Part shown: piece by piece, positions 39,346 to 50,299 of the stretch
Layout of the letters: each line of letters opens with the position of its first letter
Numbering within the stretch: position 1 is the first letter of the stretch
NCBI GenBank assembly: GCA_016859345.1
Contig: CM029119.1
Location: forward strand, 6,873,912 to 6,937,911
DNA length: 64,000 nt
Reading direction: 5' to 3'
DNA from: Istiophorus platypterus
Taxonomy: Eukaryota; Chordata; Actinopteri; Istiophoriformes; Istiophoridae
The notes under the pieces: generated by a model
What the model was told of the DNA's origin: nothing
Databases searched by the model: none
The model's input: only the letters and a program-made list of their open reading frames with translations
Program-made: the position numbers and the translations under genes

Positions 39346-42300
39346 GCCCCGCAGACGACAGGTGAGAAACATATGTGGGTCGCACAAGAGGGTAACGTTA
39401 GCTCCGTTAGCACCGATGGGGGAAATGTTCGGCTCTCTCTCATTCAGTAATCCGTCAGTTTTAACGTCCCAAAACGTGATGGTGGTTACACTAGTCGTAC
39501 ATGCCACCGAGAGGCTTTGACTATTAGTCGTTTTCGGTTGATTTTTTGTTATATTCATGTTCCGCCGTTGTGAACATTTAGGTGAAATTGCACCTTGGTT
39601 GGCGGTAACTAGCAGCTAAACCAGATCTGCAAAAAAAAAAAAAAAATGACATAAGCCTCACTGAAATAAATGGAGGTTTGGGGACTATATGTTTGCCGAA
39701 AGCGCCACAAAACGCCTATAACGTTTAGAATATGAAACAATAGGGCAGTGACAGCGGCGGTTTTGTTTACCAATGATCACCGCACCTTAAACTCTGAGAT
39801 TTGTCAAAGCAGTTTGGTGCCGCAGCCGTATGAGAAAACAGGGGCAGCTTAGCTAACGTTACAGGCTAAGCTAACAATAATAGTAGGTTGTCGAGGTGCT
39901 AACTAGGCTAACTGCTTTTGGTTTAGCCGCTGCCGTGGCTAGCAGGTGTAACATATCTTACTAACCTAGCGCCCGGTTCTCTTAAAAAATACACCGAACA
40001 CTAACTGAGGTAAAATTAATTTGTTAGTCGTAGACGTTTCTCATAACCGTTTAGCTTAACGTTATTGCAAACCTAGCTAACAGCAAAGCTGTCAGCTGTC
40101 TGGGGCCTTTCTGTCAAAGCCTGATTACAGAGGTGGATGGATATAAACAGTGTGCAAACCCGTAAACAGATCTTGCTACACAAGCCTGCCTTTGTCTCAG
40201 ATTTTGGGTAACTGAGTTCATTAGTCAAAAAATAAACAGCTGTTAGCTTGCTAACATCATCGTTTGTCTTCTGTAAGACAGACCCTCACTGTTATCATGT
40301 CTGATTTACATCACTGGACCTTTCCATGGCACATCAGCTTTTTAGTTGGTTAACCAGGATTATGGAATCTGTGCAGGCTGCCTCTCACTTAAGTTTTGTT
40401 TTTCCCTGATAGAGACACATGGCTGGGAGTGGTTCAGATGGAACTGAAGATTCTGACTCCTCAGCTGAAAGAGAGCAGACCAATAGTTCAGAAAGTGATG
40501 GAAACATGCCCAAGAGACAGCGTCTCACCAGAGCCGCTACGCGCCTTAGCCAGAGCTCTCAGGGTTGGCCAACATATCCTGTTCATGCACTATAAAGTTT
40601 TTACAGTCTTCTTCATCTCAGCTGTTTCATACGCATCATGGTGTTTTGACTTTTGTTGCCATAGATACTCCAGACTTGAAACGAGCTGCAGACCATGATG
40701 AATCTCCGCCATTGACGCCCACAGGAAATGCTCCCTCGTCTGAATCTGAGCTGGACATCTCCAGCCCCAATGCCTCTCATGATGAGAGCCAGGCCAAAGA
40801 CCAAGCCAACAGAGACTCAGATAAAGACCTCTCCCATAGACCCAAGCGCCGCCGCTGTCATGAAACCTACAACTTTAACATGAAATGCCCTACCCCGGGG
40901 TGTAATTCACTTGGTAAAATCTTTGCCTTTTTGCAACTCTTACTTAAAAGAATTTGATTGATTTATAATGTGTATTTAGTGATATCCTCTATTATGATAA
41001 ATTCATTGTATTACTATAACCTACTTCCTTTTATCCACCTGCCCAGGTCACCTCACAGGGAAACACGAACGTCATTTTGCTGTTTCAGGTTGCCCTCTTT
41101 ACCACAATCTTTCTGCTGATGAGTGCAAGGTGAGTATCATTAAAAGAGTTATATATGTGTATGTATGTATGTATGTATGTTTGTATGTATATGTGTGTAT
41201 ATAATGTGTGTGTTGTGCCTTGCTACTCAGAACTTTTGTCTTTCTTAATAATTTATTTTATCTTTTCTTTATGTGATCCCTTTAATATTTATGATATTTA
41301 TATATCTGTTTTACACGATGCTTTTCGGGATTTCTAAAATGAGCTACATGAGTCAGTTTAATTAATGGGTATTTAATATCGTAGTCAGACATAACCGTGT
41401 AGACCTGTTTTTTTTATTTAAACTTTAGTGTATCAAGTGTATCAAAACTCAAATAAATGGTTGTGGCCATAACATTGACTTATAGACAAACATTACATAA
41501 GACAATAACAAGAAATGATTTTTACAAAAATTGAAAAATTACATGTAAAGTCATATATCACTTAATGAAGTCTCACAGTGCAAAACTGCTTCATATCAAC
41601 TTATTGGTGCTATTTTACGAACAAGTAATTAGCCTAAAGACTTATAAAAAACTTTTTGGCAGTTTGAGCGGTAAGTTGTGTTTTTTTTATTATTATTATT
41701 ATTTCTTTAAACGTAAACTATATACCATCCTTGACTCTTTATTTTAGGTGAAAGCCATCAGCCGCGAGAAACAAGAAGAGGAGGTTAAAGGGCAGGAAGA
41801 AAGCAATTCACGGCATGCAACTCGTCACCAGGTAGTTCCTTTTTGCAAAGAATGGTGTTTCATCTGTTAGGAAAATTTCTTACTAGAAGGCATGAGAATG
41901 ATATGTATTGCTACTCTGTTAATATTGTACTGTTTCCCCTAGTAAAGGTTGTTTGCTCCTGCAGAATTGCTTACAGCTTTATTTAATGTACAGATGATGA
42001 TATGTCTACTTATCTAAATATAATTTTGGACAATACTGGCCAGCTCTCATATAACCATGAAAGTGACTAAATTATTTCAATTTTGCTTTTCAGACACCAA
42101 CATCAAAACAGAGCAGGTACAAAGAGCAGGTGGCTGAGATTAGGAAGGGGCGAAACACTGGCCTGCAGAAGGAGCAGAAAGAGAAGCACATGGTACATCA
42201 CTGGCACTCTAACATGTAGTTCTTCATTTGCTGTCACTTCACATTTTACTGTTACTGCTGGTACTGCTTTGCATAGCTGGTATGCTGTCTCATCTCCGTA

Positions 42301-45031
42301 CCTCTTTCTGTATGATCCACAGGAGCATCGGCAGACACATGGCAACACCAGAGAGCCTCTACTGGAGAACATCACTAGTGAATATGACCTGGAGCTTTTT
42401 AGGAAAGCCCAGGCCCGTGCATCTGAAGACCTGGTAATGGGCCATTTCATGTCTCCATCAGTATTACTCTTGCATGGAGCTTTTCTAAACTACATTAATT
42501 GGTCATAAATATCATCTAATGTGTAAGAAAAACCATATTTGCTTTTTAGAATTAAGCTAAAGTAGGAATAATGACTCGGGCAACTTGCCTTGGTGCTCTT
42601 TTGTAAAGTAGCACCTGCTTTGGTGTTTGACAAAAACGCACTGACCATACGGTATCATCCAGCAGTCGCTCAGTTTTCAGTATTAAATGATAGTATGTTT
42701 CCACAAAGATCAACAGTAAAACTGTTTTCTTTCATGTCCTCCCTCTTCCAGGAGAAGCTGCGTATCCAGGGTCAGATCACAGAGGGCAGTAACATGATTA
42801 AAACTATCCTGTTTGGCCGCTACGAGTTGGACACCTGGTATCACTCACCATATCCTGAGGAGTACGCACGTCTGGGTCGCCTCTACGTCTGCGAGTTCTG
42901 CCTCAAGTACATGAAGAGCCAGACCATCCTCAGGCGACATATGGTTAGAGACAGACTTTGTAATCTGTTCTGAGTCCGTCCTACACAGTTGATGTTATGT
43001 TAAATACTGTTGAGCCACAGTGTTTTCAATTTCCTGTTTGATCCCATTTGTTGGGTCATGAGAACAGTGTAATTTCTGACCATTTGACTGATAGCTCATA
43101 ATTGAAGCTGAAAAAAGAGTTCTTTAAAGCTTAAACATTTTTTTGTATTTACATTTCTGGACTGGGTCCTTGTTAGTTTGGAAATGATAAATTTTAGCTG
43201 TTTTTCAGTTCTAGAGGGAAATAGAATTTTGGCAAAATAACTTTGTGACTCCTAATATATATAATGCTTATTAACATTTCATTATGGCCTTATAGCTGAA
43301 TATATATGTATTTTAACTTATCTGTTCATACTCACTGAGTTATTTGAAGGTAATCCGGATGTGTGTTTTATTGTGTGTCTTTTCAGGCAAAGTGTGTGTG
43401 GAAGCATCCTCCAGGAGATGAGGTGTACAGAAAGGGGGCTATATCTGTGTTTGAAGTTGATGGCAAAAAGAATAAGGTAGGGAAAGTCCGACTTCAAAAT
43501 GTTTCCTTCTCCTTCTGGTTTTGTCAAAATTGGGAAATTGGTTACATATACAATTAGGTACATAAGTACAGTGACACAATTTTTGTAATTTTTCCTTTGT
43601 ACACCATCATCATGGATTTGAACCAACTAAAGAAGATGTGAGTGAAGTGTGGACTTTCAGCTTTTATTCAAGGGATTCAACAAAATTCCAGTAACTGTTT
43701 AAGAATTACAGTCATTTTTAGAGTCCATTATTTTCAGAGGCCCAAAAGTATTTGTACAAACCAAAGTAATTACAATTCTAAGGATTATTTTAATACTTGG
43801 ATGAAAATTATTTTGCCGTCAGTGACTGCCTAAAGTCAAGTCTGGAACCCACTGACGTCATCAAATGCTGAGTTTCTTCCCTTGAGACTCTTTGCCAGGC
43901 CTTTACCGCAGCAGCTTTCCATTGCTGCTTGTTTGTGAGTCGTTCTGCCCTCAGTTTTATCTTCAGGAAGTGAAAACCATGCCCAGTTGGATTTACGTCA
44001 GGTGACCGACTTTGCCATTTAAGAATGTTCCATTTCTTTGTCTGGAGAAGCTCTCGGGTTGTCAGTTTTCCAGCATTTGGCTGAATCAGAGCATATAGTA
44101 TAGTTGTATACACTTGAGAATTCATCCTGTTGCTTCTATCAGCAGTCATATCAATAAACAAAAGGGATTCAGTTCCATTGGCAGCCATTCATGCCCAGGC
44201 AATAACACTGCCTCCTTATCTGACAGATAACGTGGTGGCTTTGGATCATGAGTTGTTCCTTTCTCTCTCCATCCTCTTCTCTTCCCATCATTTTGGTACA
44301 AGTTAATCTTGGTTTAATCTCTCCAAGGAATGTTATTCTAGAGCTAGGCAGGCTTTTTTAGATGTGTTCTGGCAAAGTATAATCTGACCTTTCTGTGCTT
44401 GAGGTTTCCACTTTGTCTTAAACTCTCTGTATTTACATTCATGAAGGTGTCTCTTGATTGTAGACTCTGACAATGATACACCTACCTTCTCGAGAGTGTT
44501 CTTGACCTGACTAGATGTTGTGGAAGGGTTTTCTTCACCACAAAAAGAATTCTGCAATCATCCAAAGTACTCGTCCATGGTCTTCCAGGCCACACCTGGC
44601 CATAAAGCTGATTGTTAGTCAACTATCCAATTACTTTTGAGGCTCTGAAAATGAGGGACTATGTTTAAAAATCTGTTTCAAATCGCTGGTGGTGGTGCAC
44701 AGAGGAAAAACTATGAAAATTGTGTCACTGCCAAAAACTTATGGACCTAACTCTCCATCTGTTAAGCAAGTAACACAGTGAGTGAGGCCTTACTTTTAAC
44801 ACAAATAATAAGCGACACTAATGAAGTGATTATGTACCATCTTATCCCCAGATCTACTGCCAAAACCTGTGTTTACTTGCCAAGCTTTTCCTGGACCACA
44901 AAACACTGTATTACGATGTGGAGCCGTTTCTATTCTACGTCATGACTGAGGCTGACAACACAGGCTGCCATTTGGTGGGATACTTTTCTAAGGTGAGTTA
45001 AAAAAAAAAAAAAAAAACATTGTATTTATTT

Positions 45032-45077
<46 letters not shown>

Positions 45078-48000
45078 GAGGAGGCATATGTATGGAGGAG
45101 GTGGAGGTTTGCTTGGGGATCATTGTCTTGCTGAAAAGTCTAGTGATCACCAAGGTTAATTTGTCAACAGAAGGCATCGCGTTCCTCTTTAAAACGGCCT
45201 GGTATTTCCGGGAATCAATGATGTCAGGTACAAGATCAAGATTGGCACTTCCTGCCACAGAAAAACAGCCCCACATTATCAATGACCCACCCCCATGCTT
45301 GACCGTGGGGATGGTATTCTTCAAGTCATAAGCCTGGCTTTTCGTATGCCAGACATACCGCTGGTCCGTATGTCCAAACAGTTCCAGTTTGGTTTCATCA
45401 GTCCATAGAACTGTCTCTCAAAACTCTGTAGTCTGATCCAAATTCCTCCTGGCATATTCTAGTCGACTTTTGATGTTCCTTGTGGTCCAGAGTGGAGTAG
45501 AGTGCGTCTTGGAGTCTGGCCATGAAGTCCTTGTTTATTCAGTGCACGTCTTATAGTTGCCACTGAAGCACTTGTACCAGCCTTCATCAGGTCATCCTGT
45601 AGGTATCCTGCAGTCACACGGGGTTTCTCTTAGTTGTTCTGACTAAGTTGCTGAGGGCCCTTGATGTAATGTTGGGCTTTCTTCCATGGCCAGGCAGGTT
45701 TGCAGCTGCTCCTTATAATGCTCCCAATGGTGTCTCTTTGAATCTTAAAATTTTTGGAAATCTTGTTATACCCAAGACCCTTCAGGTGTGATGAAATAAT
45801 CTCTTCTCTCAGCTTTTGTGGAAGCTCCTTTGTCTTTTCCATGATTGCAACTCACCTTGAATACCGTCATGGGTGGGATTTATATATGCACAGCTGAAAC
45901 AGCTGTTCCCAAATGCTTAATTATGTTTCAACTCCACTTTAGGCCATAAAAACTGTCAGACAGCTTTGACAACAACAACATTATAAAGGGATGGAATAAT
46001 TGTAACATGGCTATCCTAACAAAATATACTGTTACACACAAATACTACATCATGTATTTTCTGTGTTGATTTTATGTATCACTCAGCTCATAAAAAAGTA
46101 ATTTGAAGCAGAATCTTGCTCTTTGAGAAAACTTTAATTGATAAATCCTTAAAATCTTTTGGGGATTGAATATTTCTGATTGCAACTGTGTACGAATATA
46201 TGTATGTATGTATGTATATATGTGTGTGTGTATGTTGGTGTATATGTGTATGCGTATGTCGGTTTATATGTGTGTGTTTGTGTGAAATGTATGTGTGTGT
46301 GCGTATGTGAGTGTGTGTGTGTGTGTGTGTGTATGTATGACAAACATACAGAGTATATAGGCATTATATTTCTGTACACAGAAGTAAATAAACATTTTTC
46401 TTTTTTTCTTTTTAAAGGAGAAGAATTCTTTCCTGAACTACAATGTATCCTGTATCCTGACAATGCCACAGTACATGAGACAGGGCTTTGGCAAGATGCT
46501 CATTGACTTCAGTACGTACATGCTCATAGATTTTTATCATTTTTTATTTTATTTTTTTATTTCTCATTTTGTCAGTTGGATACTGTGCCCAAATAGTAGG
46601 ATCGATCACTGAGAATATTGCTTAATCAGTTTAAAATGTGTGTTTACTATAAGACCTAATTATATATGTGAACACTGACAAATGAAGCTACGAGAAAGAC
46701 CCTTCAGATAAGATCTAAGGCTCTCCTGTGCTTGTGGATGCCTTGCTAAAAAATATTTGACTTCCCTTTTGATTGTTGTACTTTGTTCAGTGAATAACAA
46801 GCATATTCCCTTGACTCAGAAGTTTAATCTTAATCAGAAATTAATCTTGATAAGCTTTGCTGATCTTAAAATGTTTCTTTAAATGAAGCTGTTGTATCAG
46901 TGCAACCTTGATGATCATTTACAATCTTGATATCTTCTGCTCAGTCAGCAGCATTGCTTCATTAAGTTAGTATTTACTGTGGGGTGCTTGCGTTAGATTG
47001 TAATTGACAATACATTTATTTGTGATATATTGTCCACCTCTGTATTGCCACTATTAGCCATTTAGTCCAAAATTATTTTTTATTGGTCTGTTAATTTCAT
47101 ACACTTGATTAATTTTGTGGGGTTTTTTTTGTTTTTGTTTTGTGTTTTAAAGAATATGACATTTAGACGTGTAGGCCCAAGCAATGAAACCGAGATTCTT
47201 TATCCTGAAAGCATTTTTATAAGGGCTCTTGTTGATTGTGCTCTGTGCTTGCTTTAGGCTACCTGCTGTCCAAAGTGGAAGAGAAGGTGGGCTCACCAGA
47301 GAGACCACTGTCTGACCTGGGCCTCATCAGCTACCGAAGCTACTGGAAAGAAGTGTTACTCAGATACATGTATAACTTTCAAGGCAAGGAGATCTCCATC
47401 AAGGGTGAGTGAAAGCACAACTCATATCCAGGTTTCATTTATATTGCTCTTCTACAAAAACATTCCATCTTAAAATGAAGCTTAGGATGAGAAAGATTTT
47501 AACCACATCACCACATATGAACGTTTATTTCAGAGTATTTCAACAATGTATATACATGCATACAAAAATATTCACTGTTGTAATATTTACTTGATTCACA
47601 GAGATCAGTCAGGAAACTGCTGTCAATCCAGTGGACATAGTGAGCACACTACAGTCTCTTCAGATGCTGAAGTACTGGAAGGGAAAACACTTGGTGTTGA
47701 AACGACAGGTAAGATGCCGGTCCATTGGTCTATGCAGCCCCTGTGGTGGTGGTGTTGTTTTTTATTTGTTTGTTTTTGTTTGTTTGTTTTTAAATGATCA
47801 AAGTTTATCATTTTTGATTAATTTTATTGCAAAAAAAGAGAGGTTAAAATTAAGAGATGATGTCGCAGAACTCTCTTCTTCTGCTTTAACAAATCATTTA
47901 ACTAAGATGGACATGAAAATAATTTTTCTCATGTTGTATTGAAAATATCAGTAAATATTAGACCTTAAATATCAGGATAATGTTGTGTTAATTACCATAT

Positions 48001-48220
48001 TAATCTTTTTTCACCTCTCTCCCAGTGCATTTTTTCTATTTAAAAAGTGACTTTGATGCTTGATTTAAATTTAATCCCTGTATTTGACAGCCAAGTGTTT
48101 ACCTTTTCTTCCTGTCAGGACCTGATTGATGAGTGGAAAGCAAAGGAGATCAAGCGAGGCAACAGCAACAAAACCATCGATCCAAGCTCACTAAAATGGA
48201 CCCCTCCCAAAGGGACGTAA
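39344..48220 (+). CDS. kat7: histone acetyltransferase KAT7 (HBO1, MYST family)
   Basis: Nuclear acetyltransferase of the HBO1 complex (H3K14, H4 acetylation; origin licensing). Exons: 39344-39361, 40413-40563, 40665-40913, 41047-41129, 41748-41831, 42094-42192, 42323-42433, 42752-42943, 43387-43476, 44852-44992, 46418-46511, 47258-47404, 47602-47708, 48119-48220; 555 aa. Order: Ser/Glu-rich N-terminus (aa 1-125), C2HC zinc finger CPTPGCNSLGH…GCPLYH (about 130-165), basic linker (HATRHQ, RYKEQVAEIRK), MYST domain (about 265-540) with its own zinc finger CEFCLKYMKSQTILRRH…C. Key residues are present: the Lys of LDHKTLYY (376, matching human K432, autoacetylation), the Cys of SCILTMPQ (418, human C474), acetyl-CoA loop RQGFGK, and the catalytic Glu in SPERP (452, human E508). 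The ending TPPKGT is the family ending. The N-terminus is about 56 aa shorter than human (611 aa): the Ser/Thr-rich segment between SQSSQ and DHDESPP is largely absent, and only a 101-bp intron separates the flanking exons. Confidence 0.96.
39391..40255. promoter_or_regulatory. cluster of GTTAGC/GCTAAC motifs in kat7 intron 1
   Basis: Palindrome-like words built from GCTAACGTTAGC halves recur: GTAACGTTAGCTCCGTTAGC (39392-39411), TTAGCTAACGTTAC and AAGCTAAC (39849-39874), GCTAACTAGGCTAAC (39898-39912), TTAGCTTAACGTTA with CTAGCTAAC (40052-40081) and GTTAGCTTGCTAAC (about 40242-40255). Their position just downstream of the promoter, and a related palindrome at aarsd1, suggest a regulatory motif or a replicating short repeat. 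Confidence 0.5.
41155..41205. repeat. (TATG)n-type microsatellite
   Basis: Imperfect TATG/TGTA tetranucleotide run in kat7 intron 4. Confidence 0.8.
43558..44745 (-). mobile_element. degenerate Tc1/mariner transposon in kat7 intron 9
   Basis: Terminal inverted repeats are visible: left ACATAAGTACAGTGACACAA, right (reverse complement) CCATAAGTTTTTGGCAGTGA; both continue into a TTTTTCCTTTG/TTTTTCCTCTG block and GATTTGAA. The minus-strand reading (44188-43808) gives MAANGTESLLFIDMTADRS, then a segment with SPDVNPTGHGFHFLK, where the family normally has SPDLNPIEH, so the catalytic region is damaged. An N-terminal piece is at 44557-44333. Same family as the element at 8.7-10.0 kb. Confidence 0.82.
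45014..46193 (-). mobile_element. second Tc1/mariner family, truncated, in kat7 intron 10
   Basis: Minus-strand pieces carry a Tc1 transposase N-terminus (MEKTKELPQKLREEIISSHL, then GLGYNKISKNF, 45842-45630) and the KHGGGSLIMWGCFSVAG motif (45291-45243). The fragments are in different frames and the C-terminal third is replaced by a GT microsatellite at 45037-45074. The right end near 46165-46193 carries a word (complement ACAGTTGCAATCAGAAATAT) that resembles fish Tc1 terminal repeats. Non-functional; borders approximate. Confidence 0.75.
45037..45074. repeat. (GT)n microsatellite
   Basis: About 19 uninterrupted GT units next to an A-run, at the broken end of the Tc1 fragment in kat7 intron 10. 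Confidence 0.92.
46198..46340. repeat. compound (TATG)n/(TG)n microsatellite
   Basis: Imperfect TATG and TG repeats in kat7 intron 10, immediately after the Tc1 end. The long open frames over it on both strands are only repeat translations. Confidence 0.85.
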
Positions 48221-49205
48221 GCACTAAGATCCTCAGGCTACTGAATAAATTCCAGCCTCACCAGCCACAAGTAGCCTCAACCTATGAACTGTCAATAAAG
48301 ACCAGTGTTTTCTTTCTTTTAATTTTGATAACCTGCTATGTTCTGCTTATTTGTGTCATGGAGCTTTTTTTTTTTTACTTTTATATATTACTTTCATTCA
48401 TTTTTTTAAGCACCATACGTTCCAAGACAACCGATTCTTGACTCAGATATTGTAGAACTCTTACCGGTCGTAAATCTGTCAGTCCTGAATTTCAAACTGC
48501 CTACGTCTACTAAGCTTTGAATGTTAAATGATAAACGGTCCACTGTGGTGGATAACATGAATGTTTTGCTTTGCTCATGCAAAAAGAAAAAAAAACAAAA
48601 CACCTACATTTGGCAGCATTTACAGGCTGTTACCGGCTGTTTTTACTTCTTTAAGAAATGTGCATTTTGAAGATGGTAGTTTTTTTTTTTTTTTTTTTTG
48701 TTTGGGATTATTACAATAATTGTTAGCATGAACTAAAGCCGCAAGCAGAGTATATTTCGAGGAATATGATGTATGGTTAACGTCTTCTTTGGTTGGTGTA
48801 AAGTTGTATAGATCATAGTAATGTGTACTTTTTTCCCCTACCACCATCAATACAGGATTTTGACACATTCCTCTGGTGAACCTGCCAAATAATGGAATAA
48901 TAAATTGAGATATTTTTAATTTGCTGAGAAAATCATGACAATACCACTGTAAGAATGCACATAGGAATAAAACAAATATAAAACTCAGGTTTTTATACTG
49001 ATACAATCATACCTTGGTTGTGTGGTTTCTCTGAAACATCGATCCCAGTGGTTGTTGCAGATGGATTTATTCTGGTAAAAGATTCTGTAATAAAAACAGA
49101 AAGCATTTTAATGGGATTATCTTTGCCTTGTACTGTTGACCATAGCTGTTAAATGTGTATTAGCAATTTGATATTTTTAATATCAATAAAGCTGCATTGA
49201 TATTT
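48221..49205 (+). other. kat7: kat7 3' UTR with alternative poly(A) signals
   Basis: AATAAA occurs at 48244-48249 (just after the stop), 48899-48904 and 49185-49190; another lies near 48965. The region is AT-rich with a long T-run at 48680-48700. If the distal signal is used, the 3' UTR covers the last coding exon of tac4 on the opposite strand. Confidence 0.55.
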
Positions 49206-50038
49206 TGAAACGAGTTAGATTTTGTTTCTTGGGGCTTGTGCTTACCACCACTGGAAATGCTTCTTCCCATAAGGCCCACAAACGTCTCTCCTTTATTTCC
49301 TATAGGTTTAAGGAAGTTGGATCACATTTTTTAAAAATCATGATTTAGAAAATATAAATTGCTGCATTTTCAATGGCATTATACTGTAGTTTGAAAGCAA
49401 AACCAATCTACTTACGTCTTTTTACTTGAAAGGGTTTCTTAATACCTATGGGGTGGGAAAAAAAATACAAACGAAACCAAAGTCAATAGTGGATTTATAG
49501 TTTCATATAGATCAACAGACATATAAGGGCCTTGGTGAAAAAAATAACACAGTTTTCATATTCTTTTACGGAGGCCACCTGAGCGTTTCCCCATGAGTCC
49601 ATAAAAGCGAAGGGCTTTAGATCTCTTCATCAGAGTGGCTATCGGTTGGGTCAGATCTGTTTCCAGGGACTCATCCTGCCAGAAATATTATTATATGGTT
49701 GACTTTATTGTAACATAAAAAAACCCAAACAAACAAAAAAACAGAAATCAAACTTAGTTTTCTAATCAACAAATTTTCCCCAAATTGTCATCAAATTAAC
49801 CATATTGCATTTATTCCATAATTCTGTGATATTTTTTTTTATCTCCCAATCAGAAATTTTAAAGCAATTCTCCAATAAAAACAATTAAATCATATTTGTC
49901 TGTATTAAAGTTACTGATGCTCACCTGCCAGTTTTCAGACAATCTTCTCTCCTCATCCAGACTAGAAGACAGTCCCTTATAGGTTTGCAACAAAGCACAA
50001 AAAGTCACAACAAGAAGCTGGATCTTCCAGGTATCCAT
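48993..50038 (-). CDS. tac4: tachykinin 4 precursor with two amidated peptides
   Basis: Secreted neuropeptide precursor; mature tachykinins act on NK-type G-protein-coupled receptors. Five exons in transcript order: 50038-49925, 49675-49570, 49445-49416, 49299-49246, 49084-48993; 131 aa, unbroken frame, all GT-AG. Signal peptide MDTWKIQLLVVTFCALLQTY-KG (aa 1-22). Peptide 1: MKR-SKALRFYGLM-GKR (residues 57-66), a full FXGLM amidation motif with dibasic sites on both sides. Peptide 2: VKRR-NKGETFVGLM-GRS (residues 85-94), dibasic before, Gly-Arg after. Position next to kat7 matches KAT7-TAC4 linkage in human, which supports tac4 over tac1/tac3. The start chosen is MDTW, which begins the hydrophobic signal; an upstream in-frame ATG at 50080 adds 14 polar residues and is less likely. 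The final exon is the least certain: a donor-like GGTATG near 49010 could lead to another exon. A weak ATTAAA (48920-48915) follows the stop. Confidence 0.88.
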
Positions 50039-50187
50039 TTCGTGGTTAAGGAGAACGCCTTTGGTTCTGAATCTCTTCAATAAAAGCCGTATTTTTTATT
50101 AAATCTGCAAAATCTAAAAACACCTTTAAAAACGATGCTGGGAGGATGTTATTCACTGTTATTTTGTTTGAAACAGCTGTATCCAGG

Positions 50188-50202
50188 GTGCATTTATACC
50201 TC
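50188..50202 (-). promoter_or_regulatory. TATA box, candidate tac4 promoter
   Basis: Minus-strand GGTATAAATG (50200-50191) lies about 155 bp upstream of the chosen start codon, a plausible distance for a short 5' UTR. An E-box CAGCTG lies at 50174-50179. Motif evidence only. Confidence 0.5.
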
Positions 50203-50299
50203 TGTGCCCCTGTGGATAGACCCCTCCCCTCTATACATGATCAAGCACTTCATTGCATTAAAAACCTAAAATTATATTTCAAAAAGCACTTTTTTTTAG

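Noticed and set aside
38953..39558. 201-codon minus-strand open frame across the kat7 promoter
   Set aside because: No family resemblance, low-complexity translation, and it lies in CpG-rich DNA where stops are rare; opposite to kat7 exon 1.
46149..46506. Long open frames on both strands at 46.2-46.5 kb
   Set aside because: They translate a TATG/TG microsatellite; only the short kat7 exon 46418-46511 within the region is real.
49859..50080. Using the upstream ATG at 50080 as the tac4 start
   Set aside because: It would put 14 polar, basic residues before the hydrophobic signal core; MDTW at 50038 gives a normal signal peptide.
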